Source: Aidingimonas lacisalsi
GTDB taxonomy: Bacteria > Pseudomonadota > Gammaproteobacteria > Pseudomonadales > Halomonadaceae
DNA: 64,000 bases
Assembly (NCBI RefSeq): GCF_008079445.1
Contig: NZ_VRYH01000001.1
Coordinates: 567,196-631,195, forward strand
Direction of reading: 5' to 3'
Part shown: positions 9,036 to 18,249 of the stretch, piece after piece
How positions within the stretch are numbered: the first letter of the stretch is position 1
Layout of the letters: each line of letters opens with the position of its first letter
Notes under the pieces: model-generated
Told to the model about the DNA's origin: nothing
Seen by the model: the letters and a program-made list of their open reading frames with translations, nothing else
Databases searched by the model: none
Translations under genes and position numbers: made by a program

Positions 9036-10286
9036 TTACGCATTGAAGTTGCTTTCCGAGTAAAGCACGCGCAGCCGCAGGGTGTGATTGACCTGCTTGA
9101 GGGCTTCCAGTGCCTTGGGACCATAGGCCTTGTCGACATCGACAACCACGTAACCGACCTTCTCGTTGGTTTGCAGATATTGGCCGGAGATGTTGATGCC
9201 ATTTTCCGAGAGAACGCGGTTGATTTCGGAAAGTACGCCGGGCACGTTGTCGTGGATATGCAGCAGGCGGTGCTTGTCCGGATGGGCCGGCAGTGCGACC
9301 TCGGGGAAGTTGACCGAGGTAATGGTGGTGCCGTTGTCCGAATAGGTGATGAGTTTTTCGGACACTTCGACACCGATGTTTTCCTGAGCTTCCAGAGTCG
9401 AGCCGCCGACATGGGGCGTCAGAATGACATTCTCGAGTCCACGCAGAGGGCTGACGAACTCCTCGCCATTGCTCTTGGGCTCGACAGGGAAGACATCGAT
9501 GGCTGCACCAAGCAGTTTGCCTTCCCTGAGGGCCCCGGCCAGTGCCTCGATATCGACGACGGTGCCTCGCGAGGCGTTGATCAGGATACCGCCCTGCTTC
9601 ATCAAGGCGATCTGCTCCTCGCCGATCATCCACTGAGTGGACGGTAGTTCAGGTACATGCAGACTGACGACATCGGCGCGTGCCAGCAACTCCTCCATAC
9701 TACCGACCTGACGGGCATTGCCCATGCCGAGTTTGGTGACGACATCGTAATACAGGACATCGAAGCCCATGGACTCGGCCAGGACCGATAACTGTGCCCC
9801 GATATTGCCGTAGCCGATGATGCCTAGTGTCTTGCCGCGCGCCTCGTGAGAATTCTTGGCGGATTTCAGCCATCCCCCCTGATGGGACTGCGCGCTTTTC
9901 TCCGGGATGCCTCTTAGCAGCATCACGGCTTCAGCCAGTACGAGTTCGGCAACCGAGCGAGTATTGGAGTAGGGGGCGTTGAAGACCGGAATGCCGCGAG
10001 TCAGCGCGGCAGTGAGGTCGACCTGGTTGGTGCCGATGCAGAAACAGCCCACGGCGGTCAGCTTCTCGGCGGCTTGAAAGACGCGCTCGGTGAGCTGAGT
10101 GCGCGAACGGACTCCCACGAAGTGAACGTCACGAATTTTCTCGATCAGCGTTTCTTCATCCAGGGACGTGGAAAGATGCTCGATATTGGTGTAACCGGCA
10201 TTCAGGAAATTATCCACTGCGCTCTGGTGGATGCCCTCGAGTAACAGGATCTTGATCTTGCTCTTGTCCAGGGACGTTTTGGCCAT
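9036..10286 (-). CDS. serA: D-3-phosphoglycerate dehydrogenase SerA
   Basis: 416 residues. First enzyme of phosphorylated serine biosynthesis, oxidising 3-phosphoglycerate with NAD in the cytoplasm. The nucleotide motif GYGNIGAQLSVLAESMG sits near residue 150; active-site segments NASRGTVVD and LTPHVGGST follow; a C-terminal ACT domain (RLLHIHDNVPGVLSEIN onward) is the serine-feedback site of the E. coli type enzyme. Start placed at ATG 10286 (MAKTSLDKSKIKILLLEG) as in relatives; the ribosome site, GAGAGG, is a little distant. Convergent with the deaminase gene; a small CCCCTC/GAGGGG hairpin at 8986-9001 lies between the two. Confidence 0.93.
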   Translation of the reverse strand: MAKTSLDKSKIKILLLEGIHQSAVDNFLNAGYTNIEHLSTSLDEETLIEKIRDVHFVGVRSRTQLTERVFQAAEKLTAVGCFCIGTNQVDLTAALTRGIPVFNAPYSNTRSVAELVLAEAVMLLRGIPEKSAQSHQGGWLKSAKNSHEARGKTLGIIGYGNIGAQLSVLAESMGFDVLYYDVVTKLGMGNARQVGSMEELLARADVVSLHVPELPSTQWMIGEEQIALMKQGGILINASRGTVVDIEALAGALREGKLLGAAIDVFPVEPKSNGEEFVSPLRGLENVILTPHVGGSTLEAQENIGVEVSEKLITYSDNGTTITSVNFPEVALPAHPDKHRLLHIHDNVPGVLSEINRVLSENGINISGQYLQTNEKVGYVVVDVDKAYGPKALEALKQVNHTLRLRVLYSESNFNA

Positions 10287-10592
10287 CGTTGCGTCAACCC
10301 TCTCGCGGCCCACCGCCGCGTTGATCTAAATCGGTATATGTTGTCCATACCCGTGCCACCTTCGTAGACACCGCTATGGGCATCCCTGAGGCACGGGAGG
10401 CTCAGCCGGGACATATCCTAGCACATGTGGTTGACTTCCCGGGGTGCCCGTGGATGAAAAAGCCGCGGAACCACTATGAAAAGGGTGCATGATTCTGAGC
10501 GGGGGAAGACGTCCCCTGGGGGATTGCGTGTATACTGACGCTGCGTATGTCGACGATACATGCGTTTGACGACAGAACGGATGAGATGCGCT
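10287..10592. other. Intergenic gap between serA and xseB
   Basis: 306 bp between divergent genes with no ORF I can support. It must hold both promoters. TATACT at 10530-10535 is a plausible -10 element for xseB, but no good -35 is seen 16-18 bp before it. Confidence 0.4.
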
Positions 10593-10862
10593 ATGGCTGA
10601 TCAGGATGCTGCACCGGATGATTCCACCGCCCCGCCGGACTTTGCGTCGACACTCGAACGACTCGAGAGCATCGTCGATCGGCTTGAATCTGGCGAACTG
10701 TCATTGGAGGAATCGTTGTCCGCTTTCGAACAGGGCGTCCGGTTGACGCGGGATGCTCAGCAGCGGCTCGATGAAGCCGAACTCAAGGTGAGAACCTTGG
10801 TCGAACAACCGGATGGAAACCTTGGTGAAGCGGCCGATCAAGATCTTGAGGGTGGTAACTGA
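10593..10862 (+). CDS. xseB: Exodeoxyribonuclease VII small subunit
   Basis: 89 residues. Small helical subunit that packs on XseA to form the ssDNA exonuclease. The signature is [20 protein letters not shown] (residues ~13-32) followed by [15 protein letters not shown]. Start set at ATG 10593 (MADQDAAP), which gives normal family length; the open frame starts 11 codons earlier. It stops one base before the GTG of ispA, the usual xseB-ispA-dxs isoprenoid arrangement. The C-terminal tail is acidic. Confidence 0.9.
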   Translation: MADQDAAPDDSTAPPDFASTLERLESIVDRLESGELSLEESLSAFEQGVRLTRDAQQRLDEAELKVRTLVEQPDGNLGEAADQDLEGGN

Positions 10863-10863
10863 C

Positions 10864-11742
10864 GTGGCATTGTTGCAAGATCGCCTGGCTGCTGATCGTA
10901 TACGTATCGAACAGGTTCTGGAGGGCCTGTTCGGCGGCCGGACGCCGGTTGCCCCGCGTTTGGAATCGGCGATGCAGCATGGGCTGCTGGGGGGAGGCAA
11001 GCGGTTGCGCCCCATCCTGGTCTATGCAGCGGGCAGGGCATTGGGGGCCGAAACCGATGCTCTCGATTCGCCTGCCGCCGCCGTCGAGTTGATACATGCT
11101 TATTCATTGGTGCATGACGACCTGCCTTCCATGGATGACGATGACCTGCGTCGTGGTCGCCCAACGGTCCACAAGGCATTCGATGAAGCCACGGCGATTC
11201 TGGCTGGCGATGCATTGCAGACGCTGGCGTTCGATATGCTGGCAAGGCACGAACATCCCCGTACGGGGGCGATGATCCGTGTCCTGGCTGAGGCGTCTGG
11301 CCGCGACGGAATGGCAGCGGGACAGGCCCTGGACCTGGGGGCGGTGGGTGGCCAGCCGAATGTCGAGTCCTTGGTCGATATGCATCGACACAAGACCGGG
11401 GCTCTGATTCGTGCGGCTGTTCGGTTGGGTGCCCTGATGGCCGTGCCCGAGACGGATGCGCGCATGGCCGCTCTCGATCGTTATGCTGCCGCCATCGGCC
11501 TGGCGTTTCAGATTCATGACGATGTTCTCGATGTCACTGGGGATACCGCAACGCTGGGGAAAACGTCCGGTGCGGATGCAGCACGCGAAAAACCCACGTA
11601 TCCTGCCCTGCTGGGTCTTGAGGCATCGCGCGACAAAGCGTCGGGACTCTTGAACGAGGCGCTGGATGCACTTGCTCCGTTGGGCGAGAATGGCCCACCC
11701 TTGGCCGAGTTGGCCCGGTACATGATCGAACGCGACCATTAA
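10864..11742 (+). CDS. ispA: Farnesyl diphosphate synthase (geranyltranstransferase)
   Basis: 292 residues. Condenses IPP with DMAPP/GPP to farnesyl diphosphate. The first Asp-rich motif is DDLPSMDDDD (from D85), with GGGKRLRP at ~43-50, and the second is DDVLDVTGD near residue 220; short-chain-type residues precede the first motif. GTG 10864, one base after the xseB stop, gives the usual N-terminus (VALLQDRLAADRIRI); GAGGGTGGT just upstream is the likely ribosome site. An inverted-repeat element begins 2 bp after its stop codon and separates it from dxs. Confidence 0.92.
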   Translation: MALLQDRLAADRIRIEQVLEGLFGGRTPVAPRLESAMQHGLLGGGKRLRPILVYAAGRALGAETDALDSPAAAVELIHAYSLVHDDLPSMDDDDLRRGRPTVHKAFDEATAILAGDALQTLAFDMLARHEHPRTGAMIRVLAEASGRDGMAAGQALDLGAVGGQPNVESLVDMHRHKTGALIRAAVRLGALMAVPETDARMAALDRYAAAIGLAFQIHDDVLDVTGDTATLGKTSGADAAREKPTYPALLGLEASRDKASGLLNEALDALAPLGENGPPLAELARYMIERDH

Positions 11743-11743
11743 G

Positions 11744-11882
11744 GAAGCACTGAATCAATGACTGCACGACGGATTCTCTGCGTTACGCGGTGTATGAATG
11801 CCTCGTCCATACCGATAGATTTCGGTGTCAGTGCTAAGCACTCGTTGTGCTGCACGCTATTCGGCCATTGATTCAGTGCTTC
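11744..11882. repeat. 139-bp element with perfect 17-bp terminal inverted repeats (MITE-like)
   Basis: GAAGCACTGAATCAATG at 11744-11760 and its exact reverse complement CATTGATTCAGTGCTTC at 11866-11882 bound a 105-bp core without a coding frame. The core contains a small dyad AGTGCTAAGCACT. The element exactly fills the ispA-dxs gap, starting 2 bp after the ispA stop and ending 21 bp before the dxs ATG. No target duplication is evident. The size and ends fit a miniature inverted-repeat transposable element; a structured mRNA spacer is the alternative. Confidence 0.6.
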
Positions 11883-11903
11883 ACCTGACGAATAGATGAA
11901 CTC

Positions 11904-13835
11904 ATGAAGCTGTTCGACGAAATTCCCGCCGAGCGTCCGGCAACGCCTTTGCTGGATACGCTCGATACACCGGCCGGGTTGCGTTCCATGACCCAGGCCC
12001 AGTTATCGCAAGTCACCGACGAGTTGCGTGCCTACCTGCTCTATAGCGTGGGCTGTAGTGGCGGCCATTTTGGTGCCGGGCTGGGTGTGGTCGAATTGAC
12101 CGTGGCACTGCACCATGCGCTCGACACGCCATATGACCGTCTGGTGTGGGATGTAGGGCATCAGGCCTATCCGCACAAGATCCTCACCGGTCGCCGCGAG
12201 GCGATGTTGAACATCCGGCAGTATGGTGGCCTGGCGGCTTTCCCCCGCCGGGCCGAATCCGAATACGACACCTTTGGCGTCGGCCACTCCAGTACGTCCG
12301 TATCGGCCGCTTTGGGCATGGCATTGGCAGCGCGGACGCGTAACGAAAAACGTCGCGTCTGTGCCGTGATCGGTGATGGCGCCATGTCGGCCGGCATGGC
12401 GTTCGAGGCTCTGGCGCATGCCGGCCATGTCGATGCCAACTTGCTGGTCGTGCTCAACGACAATGAGATGTCGATTTCGGAAAACGTGGGCGGCATGGCG
12501 AGCTATCTAGCCCGCATCCTGACCAGCAAGCCATATACCTTGATGCGTGAGAACAGTAAACGAGTACTGTCGCATCTGCCGGGCGCCCTGGAGTTTGCCA
12601 AGCGCACCGAAGAGCACATGAAAGGGATGGTGAGTCCGGCAACGCTGTTCGAAGAGATGGGGTTCAATTATATCGGCCCTATCGATGGTCATGATTTGCC
12701 TGCACTACTGCAGACATTGCGTAATATGCGTGATCTGGAGGGGCCGCAATTCCTGCATATCAAGACCTGTAAAGGGCGTGGATTTCAGCCTGCGGAGTCG
12801 GACCCGATCGGTTATCACGCCATTACCAAGCTAGAGAAGCCCGCGCCGGCGCCCCCGCCCAAGGTCGAGCCCAAGGCACCTGATGAGGCACGGCCCGAGC
12901 CGGCTGTCAAACCCAGGAAGTACTGCAATGTGTTCGGCGACTGGCTCTGCGACATGGCCGCCGAGGACGATCGCCTGATCGGAATCACGCCGGCGATGCG
13001 TGAAGGGTCGGATCTGGTGCGCTTTTCCAAGGAGTATCCCGAGCGCTACTACGATGTTGCCATTGCCGAACAACATGCCGTGACCTTGGCGGCTGGATTG
13101 GCCTGTGAAGCGATGAAACCGGTCGTTGCCATCTATTCGACCTTCTTGCAGCGGGGATACGACCAGTTGATCCACGACGTGGCGGTTCAGGGGCTTGATG
13201 TCACCTTTGCGCTCGACCGTGCCGGACTGGTGGGAGAGGACGGTCCCACTCACCATGGGGCACTGGATCTATCATTCGTCCGTTGCATCCCGGGCCTGAT
13301 CGTGATGGCACCGTCCGATGAGGCCGAGTGCCGAGCCATGCTCAGTGCCGCCTATCACCATCCGGGACCGGCGGCAGTTCGTTATCCTCGAGGTACCGGG
13401 CCGGGGGTCGCCATCCCAAGTCATCTCGATGCCATTGATATCGGCAAGGCGCAAACGCGTCGCCAAGGGCGCCGGATCGCACTGCTTGCTTTCGGCAGCC
13501 TGAATACGGCCGCTGCGGACGTTGCCGATCGTCTCGACGCTACCCACATCAACATGCGCACGATCAAGCCGTTGGACCGTGAGGCCGTCGTGGCCGCTGC
13601 ACATGAGCATGATCTGTTGGTCACGCTAGAGGAAAACGTGGTTGCCGGCGGTGCGGGCAGTGGCGTCAATGAATTGCTGGCGGCCGACAATCTGGCGTGT
13701 GCCATCCTCAATCTGGGATTGCCTGATGCGTTCGTCGAGCATGGCAAACCGGCTGAACTCATTCACGAATGTGGGCTCGATGCCGCAGGCATCGAGACAT
13801 CGATTCGCCAGCGTCTCGACGCTCTGCAAGCATAG
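11904..13835 (+). CDS. dxs: 1-deoxy-D-xylulose-5-phosphate synthase
   Basis: 643 residues, full length. Thiamine-diphosphate enzyme joining pyruvate and glyceraldehyde 3-phosphate, the entry step of the MEP isoprenoid pathway. The TPP/Mg motif is [13 protein letters not shown] with [12 protein letters not shown] ~35 residues on (near 155-195); the catalytic Glu region is [16 protein letters not shown]; the transketolase C-domain follows. A Pro/Ala/Glu-rich linker (residues ~310-335, [15 protein letters not shown]) joins the domains. It is downstream of xseB-ispA as in many gammaproteobacteria, here separated by the inverted-repeat element. The ribosome site before ATG 11904 is weak. Confidence 0.95.
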   Translation: MKLFDEIPAERPATPLLDTLDTPAGLRSMTQAQLSQVTDELRAYLLYSVGCSGGHFGAGLGVVELTVALHHALDTPYDRLVWDVGHQAYPHKILTGRREAMLNIRQYGGLAAFPRRAESEYDTFGVGHSSTSVSAALGMALAARTRNEKRRVCAVIGDGAMSAGMAFEALAHAGHVDANLLVVLNDNEMSISENVGGMASYLARILTSKPYTLMRENSKRVLSHLPGALEFAKRTEEHMKGMVSPATLFEEMGFNYIGPIDGHDLPALLQTLRNMRDLEGPQFLHIKTCKGRGFQPAESDPIGYHAITKLEKPAPAPPPKVEPKAPDEARPEPAVKPRKYCNVFGDWLCDMAAEDDRLIGITPAMREGSDLVRFSKEYPERYYDVAIAEQHAVTLAAGLACEAMKPVVAIYSTFLQRGYDQLIHDVAVQGLDVTFALDRAGLVGEDGPTHHGALDLSFVRCIPGLIVMAPSDEAECRAMLSAAYHHPGPAAVRYPRGTGPGVAIPSHLDAIDIGKAQTRRQGRRIALLAFGSLNTAAADVADRLDATHINMRTIKPLDREAVVAAAHEHDLLVTLEENVVAGGAGSGVNELLAADNLACAILNLGLPDAFVEHGKPAELIHECGLDAAGIETSIRQRLDALQA

Positions 13836-13844
13836 GTATCCGTC

Positions 13845-14618
13845 ATGTTGATCGCGATTCTGATCGGAGCAGTCTTGGGTTATATGATCGGCCGTCTACC
13901 GGGGCTGTTGATTGGTGCCGCTCTTGGGTTCTGGGTCGCTCGGCGTTTCGTGCGGGGCATCGTAGTCAAGCGGTTGGCTCACATGCAGACGCAGTTTCTC
14001 GATTCGACCTTTGCGGTCATGGGGTGTCTCTGCAAGGCCGATGGCCAGGTCACCGACGATGAGTTGCAGGTTGCCGAGACGCTTTTCCAGCGTCTTAGAT
14101 TGAGCGCAGAACAGCGGGATAGAGCCAGGGCAGCGTTCGAGCGAGGCAGAGCGGATGACTTCGACCTGGATGCGGAGTTGGCTTCTGTACGCCGAGTGGC
14201 GGGAAGCCAACGTGCCTTGTTGCAGGTCTTTCTGCAAGTGCAGCTGTCAGCCATCGCGGCAGATGGCGTCCTGCATCCTGCTGAGCATGACATGCTGATG
14301 CGTGTCGCTCGCGGTCTGGGGTGCTCGGAAGCGGAAATCGAACAGATTGAGGCCATGCTGCGCGGGAGCAGCGGTGGAGGCCGTGAAGCAGCTTCCGGTC
14401 AGTCGCTTCAGGATGCCTATCGCGTGTTGGGTGTTGAAGCGGATGCCAGTGATGCCGAGATCAAGCGTGCATATCGTCGGTTGATGAGTGAAAACCATCC
14501 CGACAAGTTAGCAGGCAAGGGATTACCTGAGAGTATGCGAGACATGGCGGAGGCACGGACCAGCGAGATAAGTCATGCCTATGACGTGATCAAGGAGGCG
14601 AGGGCCAGCAGCGCCTGA
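13845..14618 (+). CDS. djlA: DjlA-type membrane-anchored J-domain co-chaperone
   Basis: 257 residues. An N-terminal membrane anchor (residues ~2-33, Gly-rich with GAVLGYMIGRLPG), a central TerB-like helical domain (~45-165), and a C-terminal J domain (YRVLGVEADASDAEIKRAY, with HPD in SENHPDKL) near residues 190-257. DjlA stimulates DnaK ATPase at the cytoplasmic face of the inner membrane. It starts 9 bp after the dxs stop and is probably cotranscribed with it. The Gly-rich transmembrane segment is the type that dimerises DjlA in E. coli. Confidence 0.9.
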   Translation: MLIAILIGAVLGYMIGRLPGLLIGAALGFWVARRFVRGIVVKRLAHMQTQFLDSTFAVMGCLCKADGQVTDDELQVAETLFQRLRLSAEQRDRARAAFERGRADDFDLDAELASVRRVAGSQRALLQVFLQVQLSAIAADGVLHPAEHDMLMRVARGLGCSEAEIEQIEAMLRGSSGGGREAASGQSLQDAYRVLGVEADASDAEIKRAYRRLMSENHPDKLAGKGLPESMRDMAEARTSEISHAYDVIKEARASSA

Positions 14619-14653
14619 GTCCGCGCCACTGTTGGGCTGGTCGTCGGCACGTC

Positions 14654-15289
14654 TCATCGCTTGCGCTCGATATCCACGTCACTGGCCTGGGTGAAATCAT
14701 CCAACGCCATCATGTGGCCGAGTTTGCCTGCTTTGGTGGTCAGGTACTGTTCGTTATGGGCATTGAGGCCGGTCGTGATGGGCAAACGTTGAGTAATGGC
14801 GACACCGTCGCGGGCGAGTGCTTCGACTTTGCGCGGATTGTTGGTCATCAACTTCAGAGAGGCAACACCCAAGTGTTCGAGCATAGGCACGCATAGATCA
14901 TAACGCCGCATATCGGCATCGAAGCCTAGCCGCTCGTTGGCTTCGACCGTATCCGCGCCTTCATCCTGAAGATGGTAGGCGCGGATCTTGTTGAGTAGGC
15001 CGATACCCCGTCCTTCCTGACGCAGATAGAGCAGCACTCCCCGTCCTTCATCGGCAATTCGCTTGAGGGCTTCCTGGAGTTGGTAGCCGCAATCGCAACG
15101 CATCGAAAACAGTGCATCACCGGTCAAGCACTCCGAGTGCACACGGCCGAGCACGGGCTCGCCGTCGGCGATGTCCCCCAATGTCAGGGCGATGTGATCC
15201 TTGCCGGTGGCTTCGTCTTCGAAGCCGTGCATGGTGAAGGTGGCCCAGGGAGTGGGCAGCCGGGAAGCAGCGATGAATCGAATCGTCAC
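14654..15289 (-). CDS. ribA: GTP cyclohydrolase II
   Basis: 211 residues; stand-alone RibA opening GTP to a pyrimidine for riboflavin synthesis. Zinc ligands are the three Cys in [32 protein letters not shown] and [11 protein letters not shown] are the GTP-binding segments; the end carries [12 protein letters not shown]. Full length and not fused to RibB. Convergent with djlA and divergent to hemE. No FMN riboswitch is visible in the 149 bp upstream. Confidence 0.94.
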   Translation of the reverse strand: MTIRFIAASRLPTPWATFTMHGFEDEATGKDHIALTLGDIADGEPVLGRVHSECLTGDALFSMRCDCGYQLQEALKRIADEGRGVLLYLRQEGRGIGLLNKIRAYHLQDEGADTVEANERLGFDADMRRYDLCVPMLEHLGVASLKLMTNNPRKVEALARDGVAITQRLPITTGLNAHNEQYLTTKAGKLGHMMALDDFTQASDVDIERKR

Positions 15290-15438
15290 GTATTGACCTC
15301 AGCATTGCATGACCGGAGTGTAGCGCCGGTGGATCGGGATCAACCATTCTAGCAGGATCACGAAGTCGGCTCACGACCCGCGCCGACGTCGATACGATTG
15401 GGTACAATGCGGACACATTCGTCAATCGAGAGCGCGCA

Positions 15439-16500
15439 ATGGAACTCCGAAACGACAGATTATTGAGAGCGCTAGCTCGTCAGCCGGTGGATAGAACGCC
15501 TGTATGGATGATGCGTCAGGCGGGACGCTACTTGCCAGAATATCGCACCACGCGTGAGCGAGCCGGTAGTTTCATGGACTTGTGTCGCAATGCCGAGCTG
15601 GCATGCGAGGTCACCTTGCAGCCTCTGGAACGCTACCCGCTTGATGGAGCCATTCTGTTCTCGGACATTCTCACCATTCCGGATGCCATGGGCCTGGGGC
15701 TGTATTTCGAAACTGGCGAGGGGCCGAAATTCCGTAAGCCGGTACGCACGGCCGACGCGGTTGCGGCGTTGTCACTACCGGATGCCGAACGCGATCTGGA
15801 CTATGTGATGAACGCCTTGCGCACGATCCGTGGCGAATTGAACGGGCGTGTGCCCTTGATCGGATTCTCAGGTAGCCCCTGGACACTGGCCACGTACATG
15901 GTGGAGGGGGAATCGAGCAAGGATTTCAGACACGTGAAATCGATGCTGTATGGCAATCCGGACACCATGCATCAATTGCTCGATTTGCTGGCCCAGGCGG
16001 TTACGGACTATCTCAATGCTCAAATCCGGTCCGGGGCGCAGGTCGTGCAGATCTTCGACACCTGGGGAGGTTCGTTATCGACGCCGGCCTATCTGGAGTT
16101 TTCGCTTCGCTATATGGAACAGATCGTCGCCGGTTTGATCCGGGAGCATGAGGGGCGGCGAGTGCCGGTCATCCTGTTCACCAAGAACGGTGGCCAGTGG
16201 CTGGAGCACATTGCCGATAGTGGTGCCGATGCAGTGGGATTGGATTGGACGACAGAAATGTCCGATGCTCGCCGACGTGTTGGCCATCGGGTTGCTCTGC
16301 AGGGCAATCTCGATCCGAACGTACTTTTCGCATCACCAGCAGCGATTCGCGCCGAAGTGGCACGGATTCTCGATAGTTTCGGAGAAGGTGAGGGACATGT
16401 CTTCAACTTAGGGCATGGTATCAGCCAGTTCACCGAGCCTGAACAAGTGACTGCCTTCATGGACGCCCTCCATGACATCAGTCCGTCCTATCATCGATGA
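15439..16500 (+). CDS. hemE: Uroporphyrinogen decarboxylase
   Basis: 353 residues. Removes four acetate carboxyls of uroporphyrinogen III to give coproporphyrinogen III in heme synthesis; cytoplasmic. The N-terminal signature [13 protein letters not shown] occupies residues 24-36, and [16 protein letters not shown] marks the second conserved block. The active-site Asp after ILFSD and the C-terminal FNLGHGI are present. The TGA stop overlaps the ATG of the VanZ-like gene (ATGA), so the two are translationally coupled. Confidence 0.95.
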   Translation: MELRNDRLLRALARQPVDRTPVWMMRQAGRYLPEYRTTRERAGSFMDLCRNAELACEVTLQPLERYPLDGAILFSDILTIPDAMGLGLYFETGEGPKFRKPVRTADAVAALSLPDAERDLDYVMNALRTIRGELNGRVPLIGFSGSPWTLATYMVEGESSKDFRHVKSMLYGNPDTMHQLLDLLAQAVTDYLNAQIRSGAQVVQIFDTWGGSLSTPAYLEFSLRYMEQIVAGLIREHEGRRVPVILFTKNGGQWLEHIADSGADAVGLDWTTEMSDARRRVGHRVALQGNLDPNVLFASPAAIRAEVARILDSFGEGEGHVFNLGHGISQFTEPEQVTAFMDALHDISPSYHR

Positions 16501-16865
16501 AGCGCTGGTTGGCACACTGGCATGCGCAGCGGCGACTGTGGACCGCGCTGGCGGTCGCCGCCGCTATCGTGATTGCCTGGGGTAGTCTGACGCCGGGGGC
16601 CGAGATGCCCGAGCGGTTACCCTGGGACAAGCTCAATCACTTTGTTGGTTATGGCGGCCTGGCCGGTTTGCTGGGTCTGGCGGGCTGGCGGTTATCGCGC
16701 GCCTTTGTTGTCGCCAGCCTCTACGGCATTGCCATCGAATGCGCACAGTTACCGGTACCCGGTCGTCTGGGTGGCGATGTCCTCGATATTGTCGCCAATG
16801 TGTTGGGAGCGGCAAGTGCGACCTGCTTGCTGTGTGGCTTGCGCTGGCTTGCTCGTCATGACTAG
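16497..16865 (+). CDS. VanZ-like small membrane protein
   Basis: 122 residues, overlapping the end of hemE by 4 bp. Four hydrophobic segments (around residues 16-32, 44-60, 65-82, 93-112) and the VanZ-type core [19 protein letters not shown], then [15 protein letters not shown] where family members have a conserved Glu-rich turn. VanZ-like proteins are inner-membrane proteins of mostly unknown function; the link to teicoplanin resistance applies only to VanZ itself. The hemE coupling is likely positional rather than functional. Confidence 0.75.
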   Translation: MKRWLAHWHAQRRLWTALAVAAAIVIAWGSLTPGAEMPERLPWDKLNHFVGYGGLAGLLGLAGWRLSRAFVVASLYGIAIECAQLPVPGRLGGDVLDIVANVLGAASATCLLCGLRWLARHD

Positions 16866-16990
16866 GCGATGTTTTGCACCCGCTCGGCAATAGATGTCGG
16901 CTCCTTCTTCGTGACGGTCCAGGCAACGCCACTCGCTCGATATCTCGCCTTCCAGGCTCGGCGTATCCCGTCGATGGCATAAGCGGGATA

Positions 16991-17479
16991 TCACAGGTGT
17001 GGCTCATTCCGTGTCGACGGCGGGATGTCCTGCCCGGCTGCGAAATCCAGCGTAGGCTCACCTCGATGCTTGCGCGAGGATGTGGCCGCGGGTCTGGCGC
17101 TACCGATGACCGCATCGTCGTTGTCCATCGGTCGCGCAGCACTGGTCCATGCCTTGTCTTCATCGTGAATGGCCGGCCGGCGCTCGAAAGAGCGCGTGAC
17201 GATGGCATTGGGAGAAAAGCCGGCGCGTAGCGCAGCCAGATGATGGGGAAGCAGCCAGAGCTCGGCTAGCAATCTGACGCCGAGCATGGCCAGGAGCAGT
17301 AGGCCGCCGCCTTGTGCCAGGGTCGGCCAGGCCGCAGTCCAGCCAGTGCCGTTCATCCAGGGAGTGTGAGGAAGAAGCCAGATGGTGCCGGCAGTCACCA
17401 GGCCAAGCTGGATGACCAGGTGACAACCCAACAAGGTGCGCCGAGCCAGTGGACGACGTGGGAAAAGAAACTGACGCAT
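16991..17479 (-). CDS. Hypothetical two-helix membrane protein
   Basis: 162 residues from ATG 17479, chosen because GGGAGG lies 7 nt upstream. Two transmembrane segments (about residues 16-36 and 52-74, LLLLAMLGVRLLAELWLLP) are followed by a hydrophilic, probably disordered tail with many Arg, Ser, Pro and Asp (residues ~95-162). The N-terminal half resembles DUF4282-type proteins only in size and layout, and I do not assign a family. It stands alone between the VanZ-like gene and the host-attachment gene. Confidence 0.6.
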   Translation of the reverse strand: MRQFLFPRRPLARRTLLGCHLVIQLGLVTAGTIWLLPHTPWMNGTGWTAAWPTLAQGGGLLLLAMLGVRLLAELWLLPHHLAALRAGFSPNAIVTRSFERRPAIHDEDKAWTSAARPMDNDDAVIGSARPAATSSRKHRGEPTLDFAAGQDIPPSTRNEPHL

Positions 17480-17713
17480 GGTGTAACCTCCCGGTAGAGC
17501 GATATCGACGGCGATGGTCGGTTGCTCCGGCATCCGTGCCGGTCAACGCATGCTACCCCAGAATGGCGCTCGCTGCAGGTGTCGATATCTGCCGACAGTC
17601 AACCTCGGCTGGACATGCTGTGTTTGACCAGCGTGATTGTGCTTGCCAATCTCCAGATGAGGAACATGTTTTGATGCCTCATGGCATCAGTACACGTCAT
17701 GGAGAACTCGCAA

Positions 17714-18142
17714 ATGACGACCTACATTGTGGTAGCAGATGCCGCTCGGGCACGTATCTTCACGCGTGACGGGATACGATTGACGGAACAGGAGAGTCTG
17801 GTGCATGCCGAGGGGCGCCTGCATGAAGGCGATCTGATTACCGATGGTCGTGGTGACATTCACGAATCGACGGCCACCTCAACTCGTTCTTCCGGGGGAG
17901 AAGACGTGGCTCTTCACCATCATGCTGAACTCTTTGCCAAGCAAGTGGCGGAACGTCTGTACCGCGCCCGCATCGAAAACCGCATGGCCAAGCTGATACT
18001 GGTGGCACCTCCGCAATTCCTTGGCCTGATGCGGGATAAGCTCGACGATGTCACGGGCAAACTGATTCTGCATTCATTGTCGAAAGATCTCTCCAAGGCA
18101 GCGCTGGAGACCATTCAGAACGCTGTCAGAGAACTACGCTGA
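17714..18142 (+). CDS. Host attachment family protein (Host_attach)
   Basis: 142 residues from ATG 17714 with GGAGAA 8 nt upstream. The family signature TTYIVVADAARARIFTRD opens the protein; LYRARIENRMAKLILVAPP and FLGLMRDKLDD mark the core. The family is named after a plant-associated protein needed for host attachment and is related in fold to the eRF1-domain/baeRF group; in free-living halophiles its role is unknown. No signal peptide, so cytoplasmic. A short gap then leads to the chemoreceptor genes, with no sign of cotranscription. Confidence 0.75.
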   Translation: MTTYIVVADAARARIFTRDGIRLTEQESLVHAEGRLHEGDLITDGRGDIHESTATSTRSSGGEDVALHHHAELFAKQVAERLYRARIENRMAKLILVAPPQFLGLMRDKLDDVTGKLILHSLSKDLSKAALETIQNAVRELR

Positions 18143-18249
18143 CTCGTTTCATTTGACCCTCAAGCCTGGGCTACCTCGGCCGATAGAAAGGGCACATCCG
18201 TTTGGTATCTACGCGGAAAACCCCCTTTCCTGTCAACGAGTGTGGCCCA

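Noticed and set aside
13777-13797. Perfect 9-bp inverted repeat CTCGATGCC/GGCATCGAG
   Set aside because: Lies inside the dxs coding region and has no T tract; explained by codon use.
15290-15438. FMN riboswitch before ribA
   Set aside because: Gap is only 149 bp shared with hemE and lacks the RFN box segments.
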